A stretch of 64,000 nucleotides of DNA. Origin: Agrocybe praecox (taxonomy: Eukaryota > Basidiomycota > Agaricomycetes > Agaricales > Agrocybaceae). Under the pieces are notes generated by a model that did not search any database, was not told the origin of the DNA, and worked only from the letters and a program-made list of their open reading frames with translations. The stretch covers positions 1,426,001 through 1,490,000 of the forward strand of contig OZ024849.1 in assembly GCA_964017145.1 (NCBI GenBank). Reading direction: 5' to 3'. Positions 47,583 to 58,506 of the stretch are shown here, one piece after another. The position numbers and the translations under genes were made by a program. Within the stretch, counting starts at the first letter, position 1. Every line of letters starts with the position of its first letter.

Positions 47583-49740
47583 ATGGTATCTAACGCACCG
47601 TATCGCGGTGTTGCGACAACTCACATGAATCCTGATCCACAGTCACATTATCCCCCATATCCGGACATGTATAATACTATAAACTCGACGACGACGGCGG
47701 AGACGAAGGTTGGCGATGACGATGTGCGAGGTCTATCGAGAACGCCTAGTCCGACACCCAGTGAAGCGAAGGAATTGAAAACGGGAGCTATAGATTGGAG
47801 AACGTTGGCGAGCAAAAAGTTTTGGTTTAGGAGGGAATGGCTATGTGCGTTGTTGCCTTTTGTCTCCTTTTCTTTGGTGCACTGAACTTGTTCGAACTCG
47901 AAGGGTACTATGTGGTTGTAACTTTGATTCTAATCCTCACCGCTCTCATTACTATATATCACAAACAAATTGTACATTGGTTGACCCCATTCACACAATG
48001 GGTTCATGAGTGAGTTTCTTTACTTTCTTCGCGTCGATGTCTTGCTTATATAGGAGTCGTGTAGCTTAAAGTTTGGGTGGCTTGTGCCAATAGGGATCCT
48101 GTTCGTTATATCTTTCCCACCGGTAATGCGAATCCTATGAATTCTATTATCCCAATGACTTATTCCTGCCTTTCTAACAGCTATTTGGACACGAAATTGT
48201 CGCCATTCTCTGCGGATTAGTATGGGGCCTGTGGATTGGATTTGGAATCGTTGCCGCCGGCACTTTCCTGGGCGAAGTTGGAAACTTCTAGTTCGTGTGT
48301 CATCCCCCTGTTTAGTGGATCTGCTAACCGTTGCTGTCCAATAGCGCTTTCAAATATTGCTGTCGAGCGAGAGGAGAGAAGTTGGAAAGGACGAATCTTA
48401 CGTACGCTTGCCTTGCCCGTGTCGTGCGAGATGGAGGATTCAAAATCGCACTGGTTGCGCGTTTGAGCGCCATCCCAGGACATTGTGAGTAGCGGTCTCT
48501 CTTTGCTACGCCCCCGTCAAATAACACATGCCAACTATCTTTCTACAGTTACTACAGGCGTCTTCTCGGCGTGCGGAATGAATATATTCGTTTTCTCGAT
48601 CGCTGCCATTCTGTCGATGCCGAAACAGTTCATCACTGTCTATCTCGGCGTCATTCTCGAACAATCTGGCACTGGTAGGCGAACGGCGACCGCAGCTATT
48701 TTTTACTCTGAGTAAGGTGGACGCGATGCTAATCATCCTTTTTTTTTAGGTACTGAAGACACAAAAAGCAAAATAATTAGTGACGTTGTGCTAGCGGTAA
48801 CCTTCTTGATTACTGTTGTTGCGATGTGGTATATTTTCAGAAAGATGGACCAGGTGAAACCGCAGGTCATTTACGAGAGACGTAAAGCTCGGTATGTCTG
48901 TCACGATCATGTTCTATTTTCGGAACTAAATTTCTTGGTTGTTATTCTAGTCAAGCGAAGCTTATGCGAGCTTCAGAGTCTGAGGGTCACCCTGTTTACC
49001 GCAACGGGGGGATGGCAAGCACCAGCTCGGTATTCAATCCCGACCATAACAACTCAGACCCCGCGATCCCGTTAACTGCTGCAACCTATCAACAATGGGA
49101 CAATAATGGACGTGCAGTCGGATATGCCCCAGACCCGACATTACATGTGCCAAAGCCACGAACGGCCGACAGTGCTGGCTTTTTACCATCAAACTCGAAT
49201 CCACGGTACCCGAGAGACGAGGAGGAAGGGCGTGGGCGTCGTTTTGATAGCGAACGCCAGGACAGCGGTGATGTTGCTGGATGGGATATGTCGCCTAGGC
49301 CATTGCCACCACCGACTAATCGCAGGATGAGTGCCCAGGCTTCGAGACAGGACAATCTTCGTAGTCCTCATTCACCTCCTTCACAACAACGACCCCAATA
49401 CGAAGATCCATTTGCCGCCCAGACACCCACACAAGCGAACTTCTCGCAACCGCGAACACACCAGAGGAACCAGTCTTCATTTGGGGACCCATATGGCGGC
49501 TATGTCGGGCATGCACAAGAGGCTACAAGCGACTCTTATCGAACAGCGCATACCGGCTCACCGGGTCAGTTGAACAATTCACATTCACTTCCTCCTGGCG
49601 CAATGTCCCCGTCAGCATACCCTGGTTCGAGTAATCCTTATCCATTTGCGATGCATGCGCAGGGATCGCAGTCGCAACCTAAACCTCGGAGAGGGGCAGA
49701 GTCTCCTAGGCCACCGAGTTACATGACCAACCTGCGTTGA
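47583..49740 (+). CDS. TVP38/TMEM64-family (SNARE-associated domain) membrane protein
   Basis: Eight exons (47583-47844, 47904-48009, 48065-48122, 48181-48290, 48345-48484, 48549-48674, 48750-48891, 48951-49740) give 577 aa in one frame. Membrane segments follow the TVP38/TMEM64/DedA-like pattern: YVVVTLILILTALITIY, WLVPIGILFVISFPPLFGHE, ILCGLVWGLWIGFGIVAAGT then FLGEVGNFYAFKYCC, FKIALVARLSAIPGHFTTGV then CGMNIFVFSIAAILSMPKQF with ITVYLGVILEQSG, and VVLAVTFLITVVAMWYIF. F(G)..E..NF and the R-x-SxIPGHFTT re-entrant loop are family hallmarks. Yeast Tvp38 is a Golgi membrane protein; TMEM41/VMP1 relatives scramble lipids. The long polar tail (about 280 residues, Pro/Ser/Gln-rich) is cytosolic and typical of basidiomycete members. 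Exon 4 ends with the unusual donor GTTCGT, needed to skip an in-frame TAG. Confidence 0.88.
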
Positions 49741-50406
49741 TCGTTTCTTCTTTTTCCTCCTCTCTTTGCACATGCCATAATTAAGTATTTGTAGGATTTC
49801 AATTTGGACTCTTTACTATTACTCACCACCCGACATTCTCTTCGATATATGGTTTTGCATTGGACTTCTTTCCCCTTTTTCGAGTCCCTAGTACGTAGTA
49901 GTACGCACTATTAATTGTTGCGGAGATGACTTGAATTTATGTATGATACAGCTTTTTTTTTCGTTCTCGTAGCGGATGTGTGCTCTCACCCGTTGTGTTT
50001 GTAGTTTAGAGCAGAATAAAGGGACACTTCACGGAAGAGATTGATTGTATGTACTGTATGTACATACTTATCGTAAATTGCAAGCCCTGTCTTTTAAAAT
50101 TCCGGCAGCGGTCGGCTTCAAGGAAATGTCGTATCTTCTGTAAATATATGTACAAAACATCCTTTTAGCTATGGTTGGACATGAATGCATATGACACCCC
50201 AAAGCCTCATGCATCATGGACGTGGCGTATAATCATCACCGCTCATTGAAGTTAGAAACGAGGCAGGAATTGTGTGCAACAGACATAAGAAAACTCCGAT
50301 TCAAACCCCGCGCTTGGAAAAGTTTGTCCGAACAAGCTCTTGTGTGTGATTCATCCCACCATCATCGTTCCACTTCCGAAGACTAAAATCTTCATATATC
50401 CTTCCA
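49741..50406. other. Intergenic
   Basis: 3' flank of the TVP38-like gene and promoter of the next gene. A self-complementary GTATGTACTGTATGTACATAC lies at about 50048-50068. No gene. Confidence 0.4.
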
Positions 50407-53400
50407 ATGGAGGGAAAAGACTCTGCAGATGCCGACTGGGCACCGCCCTCCGAGGATATGCCACGCCCGTTCGACGTGATTAATGGAGATCTCGCAGCGC
50501 TGGGAGCACTTTCCGTTGATGACTTTCTGAACGATAATTTCAACCCCAATCCGAACGCGCCGGCCAATTTCGATGTTAACTTCTACGTACAAGTCCCAGA
50601 GGCTCTCGCATCACCTGTTAAGGAGAAGGATAGTAGGAATTCTAGAAAGTCGGAGAACAACCCTGTCACTGTTAGGAATGCTGTCGCTATCTTGCGTGAG
50701 ACCTGCAAAAGTGTCTTTGGATCGCCTGAGGCTCTTAAATACGATTATCGGGAAGATAGTCCGCAACGTATGAATCTTTGCTAGATGTGATTGTTCCGCG
50801 ACTGACTGTTGTTGTTCTTTTCTATCAGGTAGACAATGTATAATAACTATCACCCGTCCGAATGGCGCGACGCGATCATACACTTCTGGACTGGCTTCTA
50901 TGAGTAGACCTGATGTGAAGGGGCTCGCGGCGCTAGCTGCTATCAACCTGGGTGCTCTCGATTTCATTGCTTATGGTGATGCAGATGCACTCAAGGCGAA
51001 GCAAGGCTTGCTGCTGAACCCCTTGGACGTCGTGGATGCCGATGGTACTGAAAGTACTACGCCTGCCTCGACAACTCCTACTCCGGTTAAAGCTCCTAGT
51101 CCTAAGGAAGATCCTACTGATCGCTCACTGAAGGAAATTGAGATGTGTTGTGAGGATTGGAGGGCTGGGAAAATCAAACCTCGTTGGTTTGCTTTCACAG
51201 CCGTAAGGAATAAGAAGAGTGAGTTTCGCCTCATCGATTCTTTGCATTTTTAAGCTAAAGCGTTGAACCTTTGCTCTTAAAGAACATGGAGCAGCTGTGC
51301 GGATCACTTTAAATCCACATGTTTTCCGATCTTATTCTGTGGAGGCTGTCTATGACAGTCCTAACGAAGCTAAATATGCGTGCGCGAAGGCTGCTATACA
51401 GGAAGGCGTACTGGAGTTTATCATGTATGGCAATGGACAAACTGAACCAGCGAAGATTCATGATGACGACCTCGTCGAAAACATGTCCGACACAGGTACT
51501 CCTCCGCCGACGAAAGCAATGAGCTTACAGGATTACTTTGATTCGCTTCCAAAGCCATTTCCAGAAGAACTCGAGCCTGGCAATGCTGTTGAAGCCAACG
51601 CACCCAGCTTCCTCAATATTCTCCTCCAGACTGCGCGAGGGGGTAGGATGAACGCCTTTTTCCAACCTATTATTGACACTATGCGACAGTGTCAGTCTTA
51701 TCGAAATTTTCTTATTTTCTTATTTTGTACTCATATCTTTACAGTTCACGGTTGCATCCTACGAATCGACAGACCTGGAGAGACAAAAACATATATTATG
51801 GACCCTCAGTTCACGAAACGTGTTGATGCTAAACCCGCTGTTTGCCTGCTGGCCTTGTCTCAAGGCGTGGGGGACTATATTCGAGGTATTAGAGACATGA
51901 TAGACAACAAGCTCTCTTCTGAGATGCGCGTTATGGCAAACACAAAATTCATGCAAGCTTTGGCTTCCGAATGTGCCAGAGTTCGACCAGGAAACCGAAT
52001 GAATTTCCTGTATTTCACAGAGCGAGATGGTGAGCTCTCATTCAAACTCTGGTGAGAAACTCACGAATTCAACAATACATCATGTAGCCTTTGCTTGCAC
52101 GTTAAAAATTGACATTTCCGAAGATGAATCTCGACCAGATGTTCGCGAGTACATCGTCGATGCGGACTACCGTAACAAGGCAGACGCTAAGGCTGGTGTG
52201 GTCGCTCATGCGGTCGAGCAAGGAGTGATCGATTTACTACGTTTCAGAGGTGCTACTCCTCCTCCCGACTATACGCCATACTGGGATACTGCAGTAAACG
52301 GGAAAGGAGACAACTATAGCGGAAAGCGGAAAGAACCTGTGGAACTTGACGGCGAGACTCGGGATCTGAAGAAGCGCCGTAAAGGTAATAGAGATGAATC
52401 ACCAGAATATGGCGAAATAGTTCCTCCTCCTGTGACTACTACTCCTGCGAAGACTCTACCTGAACCACCGCATGGTTTGCCTCAGAAACCCAACTTTGTT
52501 GTGTCTCTTCCTGATGGTCGTTCTAATGGTCGCTCATGGAAGAAATCTCAAGCGAATGGTTCCAGGGGCCTTGGTCCTGCCAACGCACATGCGAATGCAT
52601 CTTTACCGCGTTCGGTGGGTCAAGACCGTTCTGGAAACATGAGCGGAGGTCTTCCTTTGCCTGCTCCTCGTGATGACCGTGAGCATGGACATGGACGCAG
52701 TGAGCGCGACTATGTAGAACCCCATCCTTCGTCTTATCATCCTCCGCCTCCGCCTAGTGAATATCTTCCTTACGATGATTATAGGAAAGATTATTCTTAT
52801 TCTCATGAGCATTATCCTCCTGAACACTACCCTGCACCTGAACATTACCCTCCGAACGCCTATGGACATGCCTATTCACATACACCTTCACCTTCGCATA
52901 CTTCTTCTGGGTCGGGCTACCATCCTAGTGCTGTTTATCACTCGCCACCGCCTCCTCAGCCTTTGCCACCAATACCTGCTACTCCTCATTATGCTGCTTA
53001 TTACACAGCTGGTCCTCCGCACGGTCATTACGGTCATTATCCCTATGTGGGCTCGTATCAACACCCTCCACCTCATCCGTATGCACATTATCCTCATGAT
53101 CCATACGCACAGTATCCGGGGCCTGTTATTTACTCCCCTCCGCCTCCTACGATGCCTTCTCCTACGCATGTACAGCATACCGAACCTTACCCTCAGAGAT
53201 ACAGGTCTCCATCTTTTGCTCCCCCTCCCCCCCACTATCCTCCTCCACGCTCTCCTACTCCTCCTCCGCCGCCACCACCACCTACAGGCCCGCGACATTC
53301 TGCTGGTCCTCTTCCTCCTAGTGGTCCTCGTATTCCCACTGGTCCTCGTATTCCTGCAGGTCCTCGTTCTTGGCAGATGAATCAATCATCTGACTTCGTG

Positions 53401-54443
53401 CAGCGTAGCGAGTTAAACGGCCACGGAAACGGTAACGGAGCCCCAAGAAATCGTCACCCCATGCAAGATGACTCTTCGCGAAATAGGTTGGAAAGTATGC
53501 GCCGTGATATCCCTCGAACTGCCGTGCTTGTGAATGAGAGAGACGGAGGAGGCCGTAACTTGGGTAGGCAACCTTCATCATCATCTCATTCTTCAAAACG
53601 CACGGCTGACACAGAGCGGCGACCAAGTATCGAACGCTCTTCAACAAGTAAGTGCTTTTTTAAGTGTGAAGGATTTTGTTATCTGGACCGTAACATCTGA
53701 CTATTGTGACTCCCTAACTTCAGAACACCAAGATGAATCAACCATCTTCTTTGGTCAACAGCCTCCAGATGATATAGACTCACATTCAAGATCGCCTTCT
53801 CCTGGAATTATGATCCCTCCTAATGCTATTATTGCAAGTGATCTTATTGTAGAGAGAACGCGATCGCCTCCTCCGCCTTCTAAACTCCCAGAACCTTCTA
53901 ACCCTCCAAACCCTATTCCACCCCCTCATCCACCAGTACCTTCTAACCCACCACCTTCTACTCCGCATTCTTTACCTACATACACCCCATCGCCTTATGT
54001 TCCTCAGATGGAATCTGATCCACCAGCTTCCAAATCAGCTGTTAGTCATTTATCCAAGTCAATTACCCCTACCCCTACCCCTCCTCCGGGGTCAAAGCCA
54101 AGACCGTATATGATCGATTCTCCTCCTCCTAATACCAATCTCTGCATGCTATATGGTGAGTTATACGAACATAAAGAAACTTCATCGATACTGACGCGTA
54201 TCATTTCTTTCCTCGTCTGCAGAATTCTGCGCGAATCAAAAGATCATCCGTCCTGCATTCTACTATCAATCAGTAAAAAGGATCGACGGCGATGGCATGG
54301 CCTATAAAGTGTGGGCGGAGAAGGACGCTCAACGTCTGCAACTGCCAAGTCCGTTCCTTACGATTGAAGAAGGATGCGAAAAATTGGCGAAGAAGGTCTT
54401 ACAGTGGGAACGGACTCGTTTAAAGAGAAATTCAAGTGCTTGA
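50407..54443 (+). CDS. Large protein with dsRBD-like repeats and a Pro/His/Tyr-rich region
   Basis: Seven exons (50407-50767, 50829-51218, 51283-51690, 51745-52029, 52088-53647, 53724-54155, 54223-54443) give 1218 aa, all phases agreeing. Four units of ~50 residues recur: CIITITRP...KGLAALAAINLGALDFI (about 124-170), VRITLNPH...AKYACAKAAIQEGVLEFI (about 255-305), CILRIDRP...AKPAVCLLALSQGVGDYI (about 389-432), CTLKIDIS...AKAGVVAHAVEQGVIDLL (about 484-533). Each has a strand, a loop, then a (D)AK-x-x-V/A..A..xGV helix, which resembles the C-terminal half of a double-stranded RNA-binding domain. A fifth, weaker unit may be at the C-terminus. Residues ~650-960 are Pro/His/Tyr-rich repeats, followed by a Ser/Pro region. 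No enzyme signature is seen. I do not recognise a named family; the RNA-binding role is an inference from fold-like pattern only. Confidence 0.75.
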
Positions 54444-54889
54444 AGAAGAGAGGTTGGCTGACTGGCTGACTGACTCGCTGGATGGCTAGCTGGGTGAATC
54501 TTGTTTTATTTATGGGCGTCTTGTTTGACGATATCCGATTGCCGTGTATTATATTATTCTATGAATATGATTAGATTGTACTGCGTGTTATGTACTGCGT
54601 GTGCTAAGTGTTCGCTTTTGCACTGCTGATTCAATAATACACCTGACGTACACATATGCAAGGAATTCCAATTCCAATTCGTTGCCGCATTCTGGATTAG
54701 TATATCGGCCACCCGCGTTCCTGATAACATGAAATCTTGTCATGTGGTAAAATCCATATTTAAAGATGGAGAAGATAACCAGCACCATACGTATATATAT
54801 CATCGTCACCAATCTGTATCGAGAGCATCGTACTTCCCTTCTCCCACCTGCTGCAGGCATTGAGCCACAGCGCAGTAGCGATTCTCACC
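54444..54889. other. Intergenic
   Basis: 3' flank of the preceding gene and 5' region of the PhyH gene. Nothing else is seen. Confidence 0.4.
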
Positions 54890-56094
54890 ATGGCCAATTC
54901 TACTACTATTCCGCTTACGGACTGGAAGGAGAAATATGACCGAGACGGATACGTGATCGTACCAGACCTCATCGAGCCAGCCGAATGGCCTGAACTTATA
55001 CAGGCATGCGACCGCGTCATCGCGCGTACCCGTGCAGGGTCCTGGCTGTACCGACGGGCTGTGGGAAAGCAGTTCCCGCCGTATGGGCAGGACAGCCCGG
55101 ATTCGTGGGGCGTGCAGCATGTTATGCACCCTGATCTTGGGGAACAAGCGTTTCTGAGGTGGTATACGTCTCCAAAGCTTCTGGGAGCTGCTAAGCTGCT
55201 TTTGGGTTGTACGGATGGGGAGCTGCAGATGGGTGAGTGCCAGTGGGGATGTGATTGTTTTTTTTGAGAGAGAGATGAGTACTAAGTTGACGTGCTGATG
55301 GTGTTGATTGTAGAGCTGTTCAACCTTCTGATAAACCCGATTGCGCATGATTTTGCTTTGAGATGGCATAGGGATGATGTGCGTGAAGATGCTAATGCAG
55401 AGGAAGAGGAGAAGGCTTTGGGAATTTGGCAATATGGGGTGCGCTTTCCTCTACTCAATAAAGGATAGAAACTAATTTCTTTCATTGACTTTGCTTGAAT
55501 AAATCAGGTTCAATGGAATACGTGCGTTAATTTCTGTGAACGATGGTCCCGATTGATCCTATCTTATCTTATCTTAATCCGCCAGTGCACTATACACCGA
55601 TTCATGTCTTTACATCGTCCCCGGATCGCACAAGCTCCCAAGGACGAGCGCGCAACGCGTGCATTCCTCCGGACAAGTCCCCAAAAACCCTCTGGACATG
55701 CCAGGTTCGATCCAAGTGACCCTTCAACGTGAGTATCGCCAGCATAAGCTGACTTTAGTAGACCCGCTACTCGCTCGGACTAACCAAATGAACGTTTGAA
55801 CCGCGAATGACAGCCGGAGAAACCGTCTTTTACAATTCCAATATCTTGCACTGTGCAACATACAGCTCACAAGAGAAGCGCGCTACCTTGCATGCGTGCA
55901 TAGGCGACACAAAGGGCGGCACGACTCGGGCTAGGAATATACTTCAGCATGAACTTGAGTGGATGAGAGAAGAGAAATTTGCCGAGACGATTCCGAATGA
56001 TATTGGAAGAGGTATCTTGAGAAACCTGATTAGGATGTACGATGAGTCAACAAAAGAGGAGAAGAAGGGAATCGTTTACTCGTTAAAGGATTGA
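54890..56094 (+). CDS. Phytanoyl-CoA dioxygenase (PhyH) family Fe(II)/2-oxoglutarate oxygenase
   Basis: Five exons (54890-55232, 55314-55438, 55508-55521, 55586-55728, 55814-56094), one of them a 14-nt microexon, encode 301 aa. The N-terminus has WKEKYDRDGYVIVPDLIEPA, the usual PhyH opening. The iron site appears as LRWHRDDV (His and Asp of the H-x-D motif, about residues 134-136) and a distal His in NILHCATYSSQEKRATLHA, where the Arg of KRATLH would bind 2-oxoglutarate. LYIVPGSHKLPRT is the conserved strand before the second half. Length is normal for the family. Such enzymes hydroxylate small lipophilic substrates in the cytosol or peroxisome. No C-terminal peroxisomal signal is seen (ends YSLKD), and the substrate cannot be told. 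Confidence 0.88.
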
Positions 56095-56357
56095 TGGATG
56101 GTGATAGGCGGCGATGGTGGGGCTCATTTAAGGTGCAGGAGGATTATCAGACTTCATATAAGTTCATAAACGTTGCCTATGAAAGTGATTTTGAGCGGTA
56201 TTTTTTGAATGAAGAATCGGAAGTTAAAGCGTTGTGACTAAACAGTTTACTGAGGGTAATCGGTTCGTTGAAGTTGGCAGTGACATTAGATATATCGATA
56301 GCAAGTATGGATACATGGATGTTGTATGTTGAGGGGTAGATATAAGATGGGAAATTA

Positions 56358-57005
56358 TCACAGCGGCGATGCACCGCCCAGCTGGAGGAATGGGAATGAA
56401 TAGGAATGAGTTAAAGATTCGGAATGTTTATGAGCAAGGGTTAAGACCCACCTGCTCCAGAAACGCGTCAATTTGGTCACCATCTTCCATCCCAAGCTGT
56501 ATCCATACATACATACATTAGCGTACCTATATCGCGAATCGTGGATGGAAGAAATACTCACCCCTGCCGGAGTATCATCTTTGCTGATTCGACTTCCTTC
56601 ATAAGTGAACTTAAAAGTGCCTGTTGTTTTCAATCCGAGGTGATGTCGTAAAATCCATCAGGGACATGTGAAGAAGTGGCTCAAGCTATTACAGTCATAC
56701 CTGACTCCTTCCCGAACTTTTTCTGTACAAATGGTTAGCCCATGGGGTGTCTGCCAAATGGATCAAAGGGTTGGTTCCACGCACCTCGGCTGCCTCAAAG
56801 ATCTTTCCAAACTTCATGTTTGTCTTCACTTTCACCGTAATTTCTGGGTACAATCACACGCACACAAAGAAGCTTTTTGATCAGTCTTCGAAAATGCAGG
56901 GACGCGTTGCTAGTGCAACTTCGATGGCAGAAAAGGCGTACGCGTTCCATCGTATGCAATGTTGAGGTTGAGTTTGGGCTTTACGTCCTCTGGTTCTTGA
57001 GACAT
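56358..57005 (-). CDS. SMT3: SUMO (Smt3), canonical
   Basis: Six exons on the minus strand (57005-56942, 56843-56785, 56722-56701, 56620-56562, 56496-56452, 56381-56358; 64, 59, 22, 59, 45 and 24 nt) encode 90 aa. Sequence marks: start MSQEPEDVKPKLNLNIAYDG, ubiquitin-fold strand TQITVKVKTNMKFGKIFEAA, TFKFTYEGSRISKDDTPAG, and the acidic signature LGMEDGDQIDAFLEQLGG followed by the propeptide ASPL, which must be removed by an Ulp protease to expose the GG. SUMO is conjugated to lysines of nuclear proteins through E1 (Aos1/Uba2) and E2 (Ubc9). It is divergently paired with the gene at 57199, 193 bp away, with matching intron positions. Confidence 0.95.
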
Positions 57006-57198
57006 CGCGGTCTGGTGATAAGCAAGATACGGGATTTAGTGAGGAGAGGGTGGGAGATGAAGTGGACAAAGGATCAGTGGTGTGACATACATTACGCGCC
57101 TTCAAAGCTTCACGTGAGCTGTGATCATGTCACTTTTCGCGGTCATTGTTGATCCGCTTTTAATCTTCTCCTATTTCTTCTTCTTCAACACAATCAAT
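57006..57198. promoter_or_regulatory. Shared 193-bp bidirectional promoter of the SUMO pair
   Basis: The two ATGs face away from each other with only 193 bp between them. The middle is pyrimidine-rich on the plus strand (CTCCTATTTCTTCTTCTTCA just before the 57199 start). No clear TATA. Shared regulation is inferred from spacing only. Confidence 0.6.
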
Positions 57199-57776
57199 AT
57201 GACTGTCGACCATCCGGAAAATTCAAAAGTTCAAATCACCGTTGTGTTTGAAGGCCAGAGTGAGTTTTATTGTGGGTCTTGCTTTGAAAATTCTCCTAAC
57301 GTAACATCATGTTCAGGTGTAAAATTCAATACAAAACGGTCGAAGCCTCTCGCTAAAGTGTTCTCCACGTTCTGCGTACGTCTTCCCGGAGTCGGCAACA
57401 TCTGCTCCTGAACCACTTACATTGTCGTTGTGTGGGCAGGATCGTCTCAAGATGGAAGAAAGTGTGTAGCTTTTCGTCCACTTCATGTCTGATTTTGATC
57501 ATGACACCCATTTTATGTTATCTTAACAGATACATTAAGGTTCTTATACAATGGCCATCGTATCCGAGCTGAACAGACGCCTGATGAGGTGCGTGAATAT
57601 GCTTAGTCTTCTGAGGCCCTTTTACTGAGGGTGCGATGTATGGGTGCAGCTGGACATGGATGGAGATGACGACAACGAAATCGCTGCATTCGTAGAACAG
57701 GTTAGCAACTTCTCGTTTTTTTAGTGTTTCGCCCTGTACTGAGACCCCAAACCTACTACAGCAAGGCGGAGCTTAA
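57199..57776 (+). CDS. Diverged second SUMO-like modifier
   Basis: Six exons (57199-57259, 57317-57375, 57440-57461, 57530-57588, 57650-57700, 57762-57776; 61, 59, 22, 59, 51 and 15 nt) encode 88 aa. It starts MTVDHPENSKVQITVVFEGQ, continues SVKFNTKRSKPLAKVFSTFC, DRLKMEENTLRFLYNGHRI, and ends TPDELDMDGDDDNEIAAF then VEQQGGA. The ubiquitin fold of SUMO is recognisable (TLRFLYNG corresponds to TFKFTYEG; TPDELDMDG to TPAGLGMED), and the conserved GG is followed by one residue, so maturation would need removal of a single Ala. A two-residue acidic insertion enlarges the loop that in SUMO contacts partners. Exon lengths 2-4 equal those of the neighbour, so both come from one ancestral gene by inverted duplication. 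No broken frame. Whether it is conjugated is unknown. Confidence 0.85.
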
Positions 57777-58506
57777 CGTCTGGCAGAGCTGGGTTTGAGA
57801 GTTAAAGGATGGTTTGGCTGTGGGTTTGCACAACAATCTAGCGGGGTGTGTTTTTCTTCCCCATTGACCGATTACGCCCTGCTAACAGACTAAATACAGG
57901 CACACGGGATATTGTACTATCATCTAACATTGCGAAAAGGACGACTATTGTACCCATCAACGGTCCACCATGTACCACGATATCATATCATATCTATATT
58001 CATTGCTCAATCATGTTCTTATTCGTGCTGCGGCATTCTTATCAGCAAAGAGGTATCCGATATTCGCTTCAGCACTTTGATGAAAGACGGAGCTTCGTGG
58101 ACGGAGTCGGCGCTACGGTATCTTCCATTGACTTCTTGTACCAGAAAGCAAAATCTCCCATCTTAACATAGCACTGGTAATAACCTAATTATACCCGAGA
58201 TTCAGTTCCATAATTAAATGTTTGCTTGGATGCGATTTATAGCTTGGCGCCTTTCGTCCGAACAACCATTATGACCGATGCCCTAATGTGCAAAGGCACC
58301 GTCCCCGGCGACTACGCAGGGTTATTTCATCAATGAAATGTACTGTACATTCGCCGATACCGGCACGGTCGACTCCGCATCGTTCTATTTGCGAAAATTG
58401 CAGTCATTGTGCTCGCTTAACGGGTGCAACTTCCTTCAGAAGTCCGTTCGAGTCATAAGGACGAGCTTCTGGTCAAGCCAGTCCTTCTCTCTTTCTCTTC
58501 TCCCTC
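57777..58506. other. Intergenic between SUMO-like gene and transporter
   Basis: Two overlapping plus-strand frames at 57848-58171 have no exon support or recognisable motif. The CT-rich end (58480-58506) is the 5' UTR of the transporter. Confidence 0.4.

Noticed and set aside
57848..58171. 107-codon frame downstream of the second SUMO gene
   Set aside because: Overlapping alternative frame of similar quality, no motifs; probably UTR or intergenic sequence.
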